Assembly: GCA_018894995.1 (NCBI GenBank)
Contig: JAHIOZ010000046.1
Span: 1-6,848 of the forward strand
Source: Patescibacteria group bacterium
Lineage (GTDB): Bacteria > Patescibacteriota > Minisyncoccia > Phycocordibacterales > UBA12079
Length of the DNA stretch: 6,848 nt
Reading direction: 5' to 3'
Part shown: positions 1 through 5,154 of the stretch, in pieces
Numbering within the stretch: the stretch's first letter is position 1
Layout: each line of letters opens with the position of its first letter
Made by a program: the position numbers and the translations under genes
The notes under the pieces: generated by a model
Seen by the model: only the letters and a program-made list of their open reading frames with translations
Told to the model about the DNA's origin: nothing
Database searches by the model: none

Positions 1-2
1 CA

Positions 3-38
3 GGAGCAGGAATTTTCTCCTTTGATTTACCACTGTAA
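3..38 (+). CDS. 3' end of a plus-strand gene, possibly a sensor histidine kinase (partial)
   Basis: The frame starting at base 3 is open from the window edge and reads GAGIFSFDLPL before a TAA at 36-38. A glycine-containing turn, then F-x-F-x-LPL at the very end of the protein, is the usual C-terminus of the HATPase_c domain of sensor histidine kinases (family pattern G-x-G-S-T-F-x-F-x-L-P-L). Only 11 codons are visible, so this is inference from a short motif. Frame 1 is also open, to a stop at 64-66, but its end runs into low-complexity repeats and resembles nothing. If correct, a signalling gene points rightward into the tRNA region. Confidence 0.35.
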   Translation, partial: GAGIFSFDLPL

Positions 39-43
39 ACAGC

Positions 44-90
44 GAGTAATGAGTAGTAAGTATTAAGTGATAAGTAGTAAGTGGTAAATA
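44..90. repeat. Low-complexity degenerate short repeat (AGTAAGT-like)
   Basis: The stretch is built from variants of a 7-8 base unit resembling TAGTAAGT, ATTAAGT and GATAAGT. AGTAGTAAGT occurs exactly at 52-61 and again at 73-82. A similar TATTAGATATTAG texture recurs near 190-210. No reading frame or hairpin explains it. It looks like a decayed simple repeat between genes. The whole gap 39-241 holds no gene that can be supported. Confidence 0.5.
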
Positions 91-208
91 ATAAACATAG
101 TAAAGTTAGAATTTTACTGGACTTTTTCCTAATTTTTGATATAGTTTTTTACATTGAAAATATTTTTTATCAGATTTTTGGAAATTAGGTATTAGATATT
201 AGAAATTA

Positions 209-233
209 AGTTTTAAAATTCAATTTTAAAACT
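209..233. repeat. Inverted repeat just upstream of tRNA-Lys
   Basis: Two perfect 12-base arms, AGTTTTAAAATT and AATTTTAAAACT, are separated by a single C at 221. The site ends 8 bases before the first tRNA base, where the -10 region would be expected. It could be an operator or part of the tRNA promoter. With no G or C inside the arms except at their tips, some symmetry could arise by composition alone. Confidence 0.5.
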
Positions 234-241
234 GTTCGTAT

Positions 242-314
242 CCGCTCGTAGCTCAGCCGGTAGAGCAGCAGCCTTTTAAGCTGACGGTCGAAGGTTCGAT
301 CCCTTCCGAGCGGA
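242..314 (+). tRNA. tRNA-Lys, anticodon UUU
   Basis: A full cloverleaf folds. The acceptor arm is 242-248 with 307-313 (7 of 7 pairs), followed by T249 and A250. The D arm is GCTC 251-254 with GAGC 263-266. The anticodon loop 273-279 is C-T-TTT-A-A, with TTT at 275-277. The T arm is 290-294 with 302-306 around TTCGATC. The anticodon stem has four pairs plus a G268-A284 mismatch. The first pair is C1-G72 rather than the common G1-C72, and T241 could pair with the discriminator A314. CCA is not encoded (the next bases are C-A-T), so it must be added by tRNA nucleotidyltransferase. This tRNA decodes AAA/AAG and is a substrate class for t6A37 modification, to which tsaE in this window contributes. 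Confidence 0.97.
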
Positions 315-317
315 CAT

Positions 318-362
318 AAAATACTCAACCCCAAAGCGAATGCTTTGGGGTTTTAGTATTTT
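318..362 (+). terminator. Intrinsic terminator of tRNA-Lys
   Basis: The inner stem is AACCCCAAAGC (327-337) with GCTTTGGGGTT (342-352) around a GAAT loop, followed by T residues to 354. An outer stem, AAAATACT (318-325) with AGTATTTT (355-362), extends it across a small bulge. It begins 4 bases after the tRNA. The symmetry means it could also stop leftward transcription. Confidence 0.85.
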
Positions 363-363
363 A

Positions 364-517
364 CCGCTCGGAAGGGATCGAAACGAGCGAAATATATTTT
401 TTCGTAGCGTAAGCGAAGAAAAAATTTGAGCGAGCGAGGTCGCGAGTTCTTAGCAAAAATGAGTCGTAACAAAGTGGAGACAAAATTTTTGTTTAGAACT
501 GGCGACCGATCCCTTCC
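364..517. repeat. tRNA-derived nested inverted-repeat unit A
   Basis: The unit opens with CCGCTCGGAAGGGATCG (364-380), the exact reverse complement of the tRNA T-arm/acceptor end at 297-313. It closes with CGATCCCTTCC (507-517), a direct copy of the T arm and the complement of its own opening (370-380). Inside, GTCGCGAGTTCT (439-450) pairs with AGAACTGGCGAC (495-506) at 11 of 12 positions, and CAAAAAT (454-460) pairs with ATTTTTG (485-491). A separate T-rich/A-rich imperfect hairpin lies near 397-421. All three frames on each strand appear broken, so this is not a gene. It shares its layout and many words (TAGCGTAAGCGAAGAA versus TAGCATAGCGGAAGAA) with unit B. Units A and B account for most of the 457-base gene-free stretch 315-771. 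Confidence 0.75.
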
Positions 518-527
518 ATTGTTTATT

Positions 528-552
528 CAAAAGCAAACTACTTTGCTTTTTG
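528..552. terminator. Terminator-like hairpin between the two repeat units
   Basis: AAAAGCAAA (529-537) pairs perfectly with TTTGCTTTT (542-550) around a CTAC loop, and C528 may pair with G552. The position copies that of the tRNA terminator: a sense T-arm copy (507-517), then a hairpin, then an antisense T-arm copy (554-562). It may be a decayed duplicate of a tRNA terminator. Activity as a terminator is uncertain because its downstream T tract is short. Confidence 0.5.
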
Positions 553-685
553 TAAGGGATCGAATGGCGGAGGCATATTTTCTGTAGCATAGCGGAAGAA
601 AATAGCCGAGCCACGTCCAGCAGTACTTAGATTTTTACGAGCGAAACGAAGTAAAAAACTTAGTAACTGCGGGGCAATCCCTTCT
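552..685. repeat. tRNA-derived nested inverted-repeat unit B
   Basis: The outer ends are AAGGGAT (554-560) and ATCCCTT (677-683). The left inner hairpin is TATTTTCT (576-583) with AGAAAATA (597-604), flanked by GGC (572-574) and GCC (605-607). The right inner hairpin is 620-638 with 651-670, one bulged base, around a loop of about 12 bases. The order of elements and many short words match unit A, so A and B are diverged copies of one element. No open frame of useful length is present. From 686 to 727 the sequence is AT-rich with nothing else I can support beyond the AACATTCC match near 709-722 described in the findings. Confidence 0.7.
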
Positions 686-727
686 AACCAAACAAAAAAC
701 TTAAAATTAATTAACATTCCAAAATTT

Positions 728-761
728 TTGGTTTTTATTTACGATCGTAAATAAAAACCAA
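728..761. repeat. Palindrome 1, downstream copy (34 bp, perfect)
   Basis: The left arm is TTGGTTTTTATTTACGA and the right arm is its exact complement, with the centre between 744 and 745 in ACGATCGT. It lies 10 bases past the stop of the PaaX/Cas2-like gene. An identical core sits upstream of that gene at 1440-1473. It could be a terminator-type hairpin, an operator or a cassette boundary. On the minus strand it is followed by an A tract rather than a U tract, which argues against a canonical terminator of that gene. Confidence 0.9.
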
Positions 762-771
762 TTTCTTTAAT

Positions 772-1350
772 TTAATCAATCCCAAAAACGGCCTTGATAT
801 GCAATTCATTGTCAACATAATCTGCAATTATAAATCTAACAAATCTTCTGGCATCGTTAATCTCAACAATATATTCTATTTGATCTCTGCAATCATAAGG
901 GCAAATAAAAACACTTTTTTGATATTCAAATAATCCAATGTTCTGGAAATGATAACGCAGGGCGTCTCTAACCTCCCTTTTCTTTTCAGGAACATCAAAA
1001 AGTATTATTCTCCACTTACCGTCCCACTTTTTAGGTTTTTTAATTTTCAAACTATCCAAATCAAAAGTCAAAGCTCTCTTTTTTCCTTCGTCAGTTAAAA
1101 TTAAAGTCGTTGTCCCGTCAGAATTTTTTATTTCATTTACCATTTTGGTTTCATATAATTTATTTATCGCCTTTTTAAGTGTTTGCTTATCAATTTCCTT
1201 AAGACCTTCATTTATTTCTCCAAGGATTTTAAAATACCTCTTTGGGCTACCCGAAAGACCCATAGCAACACCTCCCAACAAAAGAAGTAGAATCTTTTGT
1301 TGTGTTTTGCCAAGCCTTAATTTTCTTTTATTTTTTTCTTCTTTTTTCAT
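772..1350 (-). CDS. PaaX-like protein: winged helix plus Cas2-like domain
   Basis: This 192-residue protein has a lysine-rich N-terminus, a predicted winged-helix region (about residues 14-95) and a C-terminal ferredoxin-like domain (about 110-180). The latter opens with KWDGKWRIILFDVPEKKREV and continues with LRYHFQNIGLFEYQKSVFICPYD. W-x-x-x-FDVPE-K-R followed by a Q-x-SVF-like strand is the hallmark shared by the PaaX C-terminal domain and Cas2. Asp119 corresponds to the conserved Cas2 first-strand aspartate. In PaaX, a repressor of phenylacetate catabolism, the N-terminal helix-turn-helix binds DNA. Such proteins are often auto-annotated as Cas2 in Patescibacteria. There is no CRISPR array, cas1 or catabolic gene here, so a regulatory or nuclease role outside CRISPR is more likely. 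The start is the ATG at 1350. No Shine-Dalgarno is evident. The gene is bracketed by two copies of palindrome 1, the upstream one next to a TATAAT box. Confidence 0.85.
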   Translation of the reverse strand: MKKEEKNKRKLRLGKTQQKILLLLLGGVAMGLSGSPKRYFKILGEINEGLKEIDKQTLKKAINKLYETKMVNEIKNSDGTTTLILTDEGKKRALTFDLDSLKIKKPKKWDGKWRIILFDVPEKKREVRDALRYHFQNIGLFEYQKSVFICPYDCRDQIEYIVEINDARRFVRFIIADYVDNELHIKAVFGID

Positions 1351-1427
1351 AATTCAGTGCAAAATTACAATTTAATAAAAAATTCACCTTTATTTTATTT
1401 GTCTTTTAAAATCATAACAACGATAAT

Positions 1428-1456
1428 ATTATACACAATTTGGTTTTTATTTACGA
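1428..1456 (-). promoter_or_regulatory. Probable promoter of the PaaX/Cas2-like gene
   Basis: On the minus strand a perfect TATAAT lies at 1433-1428, about 77 bases before the ATG. The -35 position falls inside palindrome 1 (around 1451-1456) and has no good TTGACA match. Overlap of the -35 region with a 40-bp palindrome is what a repressor-controlled promoter would look like. A weaker TGTAAT at 1369-1364 could give a short-leader transcript instead. Confidence 0.5.
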
Positions 1457-1476
1457 TCGTAAATAAAAACCAAATT
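1437..1476. repeat. Palindrome 1, upstream copy (40 bp, perfect)
   Basis: The symmetry centre lies between 1456 and 1457 in ACGATCGT, and arms of 20 bases pair without a mismatch. The inner 34 bases are identical to 728-761. It starts 13 bases past the holA stop and ends 3 bases before the TATAAT of the next gene. It could therefore act as an operator, as a holA transcript end, or as both. Confidence 0.92.
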
Positions 1477-1489
1477 AAGAAATAAACGT

Positions 1490-2248
1490 TTAAATTTCCA
1501 AAATAAATTTTTCCATCTCAATACCAAAATCAAGTATTCCTCGACGGGCATCGTGATATATTGAAATCAACTGAGAAGAAATTTTTTCCAACTCGCCCTC
1601 TTTAAAATTTTTCGCAAACCTCAGTGATTTATTATAAACAAAAGGTTTCAAACCGGAATCATCAACAGTTTTTGAATTTTTTACAATTAAAATGCTTCTT
1701 ATTTGCCACAACAATATTCCGTAAATTTCTTCTGCCGGAATATTATGACGACTCGCCTTTTGATACAAAAACCACAATTCTTTTTTGTCTTTTCGTCCCA
1801 AAGCATCAGCCATATTGAAAATATTAAACTCCCCTAAATCCAACAACCACTCACCGGAAACACCAAACTTCCTGCTACCACTTTGTAAATTATTATTGTT
1901 AAACTCTTGAACTTTTTGAGCAACTTTTTCAATTTTTTTCAAAGTTGGCTTGTCAATATTTTCTTCTATAAAAAAGAAAATGTTTTCTGATTGAGAAACT
2001 TCTTCCAACCTGTCCAAAACAAAATCTTTTGATTTTTTATCACTTAATAAACCATCCGCTTGCACAATATATTTTTGTTCAAAAAGCCCTTGGCTTGAAA
2101 TAAATTCATCCAACCGGCTTTCACTGAAATCAGAACTGTCCAACTTGAAAAAACCGGCATCCGGTTTTTTCTTCAACAAAGAATCAACCATTGAATGCAA
2201 TTTTTCTCGAGATTTTTTGAAATCTGTGCCGTATAAAAGATATAGCAT
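1490..2248 (-). CDS. holA: DNA polymerase III delta subunit (clamp loader), short form
   Basis: This 252-residue protein reads MLYLLYGTDFKKSREKL at its start, the usual opening of the delta clamp-loader subunit, in which the strand-loop resembles a P-loop but lacks a functional Walker A. It continues with the typical segment SSQGLFEQKYIVQADGLL (51-68). Residues 140-252 form the helical collar-type domain, including ADALGRKDKKELWFL and a C-terminal DARRGILDFGIEMEKFIL. Delta binds and opens the sliding clamp inside the clamp-loader ATPase. The length is well below the roughly 340 residues of the E. coli protein, as expected for a reduced genome. The start is the ATG at 2248, with a promoter-like TAGACT/TATACT pair directly upstream and no Shine-Dalgarno. 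It lies 189 bases after polA, in a gap where I see no other gene, so it is probably transcribed from its own promoter. Confidence 0.82.
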   Translation of the reverse strand: MLYLLYGTDFKKSREKLHSMVDSLLKKKPDAGFFKLDSSDFSESRLDEFISSQGLFEQKYIVQADGLLSDKKSKDFVLDRLEEVSQSENIFFFIEENIDKPTLKKIEKVAQKVQEFNNNNLQSGSRKFGVSGEWLLDLGEFNIFNMADALGRKDKKELWFLYQKASRHNIPAEEIYGILLWQIRSILIVKNSKTVDDSGLKPFVYNKSLRFAKNFKEGELEKISSQLISIYHDARRGILDFGIEMEKFILEI

Positions 2249-2255
2249 ATTATTT

Positions 2256-2284
2256 AGTATAAAGTTTATAAAATTGAAAGTCTA
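2256..2284 (-). promoter_or_regulatory. Promoter of holA, likely leaderless
   Basis: On the minus strand TAGACT (2284-2279, 4 of 6 to TTGACA) is followed after 17 bases by TATACT (2261-2256, 5 of 6 to TATAAT), and the holA ATG begins 7 bases later. With normal initiation 6-8 bases past the -10 box, the transcript would start at or next to the start codon, which fits the missing ribosome binding site. Confidence 0.6.
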
Positions 2285-2437
2285 TAAAGTTAAATACTTA
2301 TTTTTTATGGATTATCACGAAAAAAACAAGTTTTTAACGTAACGATCAAAAACGTCAATAAATGATTTCGAATTTGAATGCAAAATAAAAAGTTAAAAAA
2401 ATGAAAACAATAAATTATGCATCAAACTCAAAATCAT

Positions 2438-4828
2438 TTACTCAAGATAATCTTTCAACTCCCCCCAATTATTTCCCGAGCTAACATTAACCTCAAATTT
2501 TATTCCCTCAGCTTCTTCAAGAGGAATTATTGTTTCCATTATTTTTTCAATTTCCGGTGCAACTTTTCCGACCAAATCTTCACGAATTTCAAAAATCAAT
2601 TCATCATGCACCTGCAACAACAAAAATGCATCTTTTTCCAATTTTTCTTTTTTCAAATATTCGTCAACTCTGCCAATGGCAATTTTAATCATATCGGCAC
2701 TGGTTCCTTGAGTAGGTGCATTGATTGCCATTCTTTCTGCCATCGCTCTCACAAAAGGCACTTTTGAATTTATTCCTTCAAAATATCTCCTTCTGCCAAA
2801 AAAAGTTTTTGTGTAACCTTTTTCTTGCGCATCTTTCTTTATTTTTTCAAGATAACCCGCCAAACCGGAAAATTTATCAAAATACTCATTGTAAAATTTT
2901 TGCGCTTCTTTTCTGTCGGCGCCCAAATTTTTTGCCAAACTGTTTACTCCCATTCCATACAAAATTCCAAAGTTTATCACTTTGGCCGTTCTTCTCATTT
3001 CTTTATCAACTTTTTCAAGCGACACTCCAAAAACTTCAGACGCCACGGCATTGTGAACATCTCCCCCTTTACTGAAAACATCAATCAACTTTTTATCACC
3101 CGACAACAAAGCAGTCAAACGCAATTCTATCTGAGAATAATCAAACGCCACCAATTTAAAACCGGCATCGGTGACAAAAGCATTTCTTATTGCTCGCCCC
3201 AATTCTGTTTTTGTGGGAATATTTTGCAAATTCGGTTCGTGGGAAGCCATTCTTCCGGTAACTGTTCCGGCTTGCAAAAACTCTGTGTGCAAACGATTAT
3301 TTTCATCCAGCATTTTGGGAATATTATCAATATAAGTGGAAAGAAGTTTTTGCAATTCCCGATACTGTAAAATTTCTTGAACAATCGGGTAATCGTCTTT
3401 TAATCTTTCCAAAACATCAGCATTGGTTGATTTAACTCCGGTTGAAGTTTTTTTATGATTTTTAAGCACAATCCCCATCCTGTCAAAAAGAACTTCTCCT
3501 AACTGTTTTGGAGATTTAATATTAAATTCTTCACCCGCTTGTTGCCAAATATTTTTTTCAAGCTTATCCAATTCCTCGTGATATTTTCCAGAAAGTTTTT
3601 CTAAATAATCTTTATCAACTTTAATTCCTCGTTGCCCTATTTTTTTAACCACAGAAACAATCGGCTTTTCAATATTTTCAAAAACATTTTCCAACTCTTT
3701 TTCTTTCAATTCTTTAAAAATTTTTTCTTTCGCTTGAGCAAAATCACGAGTGTTGGCAAAATTCAAAATATCTTCCAATGTCGGATTAGTAATACTGGAA
3801 TTTACCAACCACAAAGCGACCGCGACTTCTTCCAACTCTTCTTGAGAAATATTAACCGACTCAATGGAAGCTTTTTCTTCCTTGAAACCAAAAGCATCTT
3901 TTACTCTTTGAACAAGCGAGCGGAAACCGAGGTCACGCAGAAGCCCGTTTATTTTTTCAAAATCAAAACCGTTTTTCCATTCTGAGCCCTCCAAATTTAA
4001 TTCAACAGGAACATCTTTCCTGATAGTTGCCAGCTCTTTTGAGAACAAAGCTTCTTCTTCACCCTCTTTCAAAAGATTTATAATCCTCGGCTTGATCCCC
4101 GCTTTTTCAAAAGCTTCCGGTTCATCTTTTAATTTTTTATACATTTCCTCGATTGTCCCAAAATTTTGAATTAAAGTAGTCGCGGTTTTTTCTCCAATTC
4201 CCACAATTCCGATAATATTGTCGGAAGGGTCACCCCTCAAGCCTTTGTAATCGGGCAAAAGTTTTGGAACAAAACCAAACTTTTCAATTACCCCATCTTC
4301 GTCATACAAAATAGTTTCTTTAATTCCTTTTTTCAAAGTGTAAACTCTAACTTTTTTATCATCCACCAACTGCATCGTATCCATATCGCCGGAAGCAATT
4401 ATCACATCAACTTTGTCTTTCCCCTGCTCCGCCAAAGCCCCCAAAACATCATCAGCTTCAAAACCGGATTTTTCGTAAATGGGGATGTTGAAAACTTTGA
4501 AAATATCCCGCGAGCGGTCAATCTGGTGTTTCAACTCTTCATCTTTTTCTTTTCTTCCAGACTTATAACCGTCGTAGGCCTCTTTCCTGAAAGTCGGCTC
4601 CGCCATATCGTAACAAGCGATTATATAATCCGGCTTTAAATCTTCAATTATTTTTACCAACATCAAAATCGTTCCGTACAAACCACCGGTCGGCTCGCCC
4701 TTGGCAGAAGAAAAATCCGGCAAAGCGTGATAAGCACGATGGAGAATTGCAAAAACATCCAAAAGAACCAATCGCTTTTTGTTTTGTTGTTGTTGTTGTT
4801 TTTTTTCTTTCATAATTATTGTCTGCAT
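2438..4828 (-). CDS. polA: DNA polymerase I with 5'-3' exonuclease, no proofreading domain
   Basis: Numbering below counts from the in-frame TTG at 4831, which gives 797 residues. The 5' nuclease domain spans about 20-310: RAYHALP, FRKEAYDGYKSGRK, GFEADDVLGA (123-132), ASGDMDTMQL, and the helix-hairpin-helix run GDPSDNIIGIVGIGEKTA. About 80 residues then replace the 3'-5' exonuclease, with no proofreading motif visible. The polymerase domain carries TVTGRMASHEPNLQNIP, motif A DYSQIELR (564-571), motif B RRTAKVINFGILYG (613-626, Phe621) and motif C VHDE (741-744), so it should be active in repair and primer removal. Start choice: ATG 4828 has a weak GGA eight bases upstream, while TTG 4831 and ATG 4813 are alternatives. 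The N-terminus is unconserved and holds a CAA-repeat Gln5 run. It follows the winged-helix gene by 18 bases, and a palindrome overlaps its start. The usual DGN near the N-terminus reads DVF here. Confidence 0.96.
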   Translation of the reverse strand: MQTIIMKEKKQQQQQNKKRLVLLDVFAILHRAYHALPDFSSAKGEPTGGLYGTILMLVKIIEDLKPDYIIACYDMAEPTFRKEAYDGYKSGRKEKDEELKHQIDRSRDIFKVFNIPIYEKSGFEADDVLGALAEQGKDKVDVIIASGDMDTMQLVDDKKVRVYTLKKGIKETILYDEDGVIEKFGFVPKLLPDYKGLRGDPSDNIIGIVGIGEKTATTLIQNFGTIEEMYKKLKDEPEAFEKAGIKPRIINLLKEGEEEALFSKELATIRKDVPVELNLEGSEWKNGFDFEKINGLLRDLGFRSLVQRVKDAFGFKEEKASIESVNISQEELEEVAVALWLVNSSITNPTLEDILNFANTRDFAQAKEKIFKELKEKELENVFENIEKPIVSVVKKIGQRGIKVDKDYLEKLSGKYHEELDKLEKNIWQQAGEEFNIKSPKQLGEVLFDRMGIVLKNHKKTSTGVKSTNADVLERLKDDYPIVQEILQYRELQKLLSTYIDNIPKMLDENNRLHTEFLQAGTVTGRMASHEPNLQNIPTKTELGRAIRNAFVTDAGFKLVAFDYSQIELRLTALLSGDKKLIDVFSKGGDVHNAVASEVFGVSLEKVDKEMRRTAKVINFGILYGMGVNSLAKNLGADRKEAQKFYNEYFDKFSGLAGYLEKIKKDAQEKGYTKTFFGRRRYFEGINSKVPFVRAMAERMAINAPTQGTSADMIKIAIGRVDEYLKKEKLEKDAFLLLQVHDELIFEIREDLVGKVAPEIEKIMETIIPLEEAEGIKFEVNVSSGNNWGELKDYLE

Positions 4829-4870
4829 CAAAACATTCCAACATTCTTAAGAATGTTGGAATGTTTTGAT
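4827..4870. repeat. Palindrome 2, downstream copy (44 bp, perfect)
   Basis: The centre lies between 4848 and 4849 in CTTAAG, and all 22 base pairs match. Each arm contains two copies of AACATTC in tandem, so the core has four heptamer half-sites. The inner 34 bases equal 5155-5188. The site encodes the last residues (IKTFQHS and stop) of the winged-helix protein and includes the AT of the polA ATG at 4828. In RNA it could fold into a long hairpin covering the polA start and its GGA. Confidence 0.93.
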
Positions 4871-5122
4871 AAATTTAACGAAATTTTTTCCGTAAGGAGA
4901 AAGCGAGTGTAAAACATTTCTTCCTTTATAATTTTTATTCAATAAACCTGCTTGAACAAGTCTTCTTGTATGTTCCGATGTTGTTTTTAAATTACCTTTC
5001 AAATATTCATTTATTTCATCCAAATTCAAACCACTTTCTTTATCTAAAGCAAGCAAAATGTCAATTCTCTTGTGATTAGAAATACCTTTAAAATGTCTTT
5101 CCATTTGTTTGCTGTTTTTCAT
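4847..5122 (-). CDS. Small winged-helix transcriptional regulator (ArsR/MarR-like)
   Basis: This 91-residue protein is a single winged-helix domain. A first helix region, FKGISNHKRIDILLAL (11-26), resembles the ArsR-family opening. A helix-turn-helix has its probable recognition helix at TTSEHTRRLVQAGLL (47-61), followed by a wing around NYKGRNVLHSLSPYG (64-78). No cysteine pair or other metal-binding motif is present, so a metal sensor is unlikely; the signal is unknown. It is the gene immediately upstream of polA, with 18 bases between its stop and the polA ATG. Identical palindromes lie 33 bases upstream of its ATG and across its 3' end, which strongly suggests autoregulation and perhaps control of polA. 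The start is the ATG at 5122, seven bases after a TATAAT. The in-frame ATG at 5104 is possible but has no Shine-Dalgarno either. Confidence 0.85.
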   Translation of the reverse strand: MKNSKQMERHFKGISNHKRIDILLALDKESGLNLDEINEYLKGNLKTTSEHTRRLVQAGLLNKNYKGRNVLHSLSPYGKNFVKFIKTFQHS

Positions 5123-5129
5123 ACATAGA

Positions 5130-5135
5130 ATTATA
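5130..5135 (-). promoter_or_regulatory. -10 box of the winged-helix gene
   Basis: A perfect TATAAT on the minus strand ends 7 bases before the ATG at 5122, the same spacing as at holA, so the message would be nearly or fully leaderless. The -35 position (near 5153-5158) falls at the edge of palindrome 2 and matches TTGACA poorly, which fits an activator or repressor site there. Confidence 0.55.
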
Positions 5136-5154
5136 ACCCATTATCACAAAAATT

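Noticed and set aside
44..90. CRISPR array near a Cas2-like gene
   Set aside because: The repeats are short, degenerate and contiguous, with no unique spacers of constant length.
1145..1375. Plus-strand open frame opposite the 5' end of the PaaX/Cas2-like gene
   Set aside because: It overlaps a recognisable protein on the other strand and has only a composition-driven hydrophobic look.
728..1476. IS200/IS605-type element with hairpin ends
   Set aside because: The enclosed protein has no HUH motif or catalytic tyrosine signature of a Y1 transposase. The ends are identical palindromes rather than the asymmetric hairpins of that family.
1437..1476. Palindrome 1 as a canonical intrinsic terminator of holA
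   Set aside because: The stem is very AT-rich and no U tract follows it on the minus strand. A role in transcript-end formation is not excluded, but the evidence for it is weak.
2249..2437. Small gene or RNA between polA and holA
   Set aside because: No frame with a start signal and no strong stem-loop is visible. Apart from the holA promoter it contains only T-rich sequence on the minus strand and a weak GTTTTT/AAAAAC inverted pair.
2417..3985. Several plus-strand open frames of 116-181 codons opposite polA
   Set aside because: They are antisense to a clearly conserved polymerase, are rich in Phe and Lys as complements of AT-rich coding sequence usually are, and show no recognisable domain or start signal.
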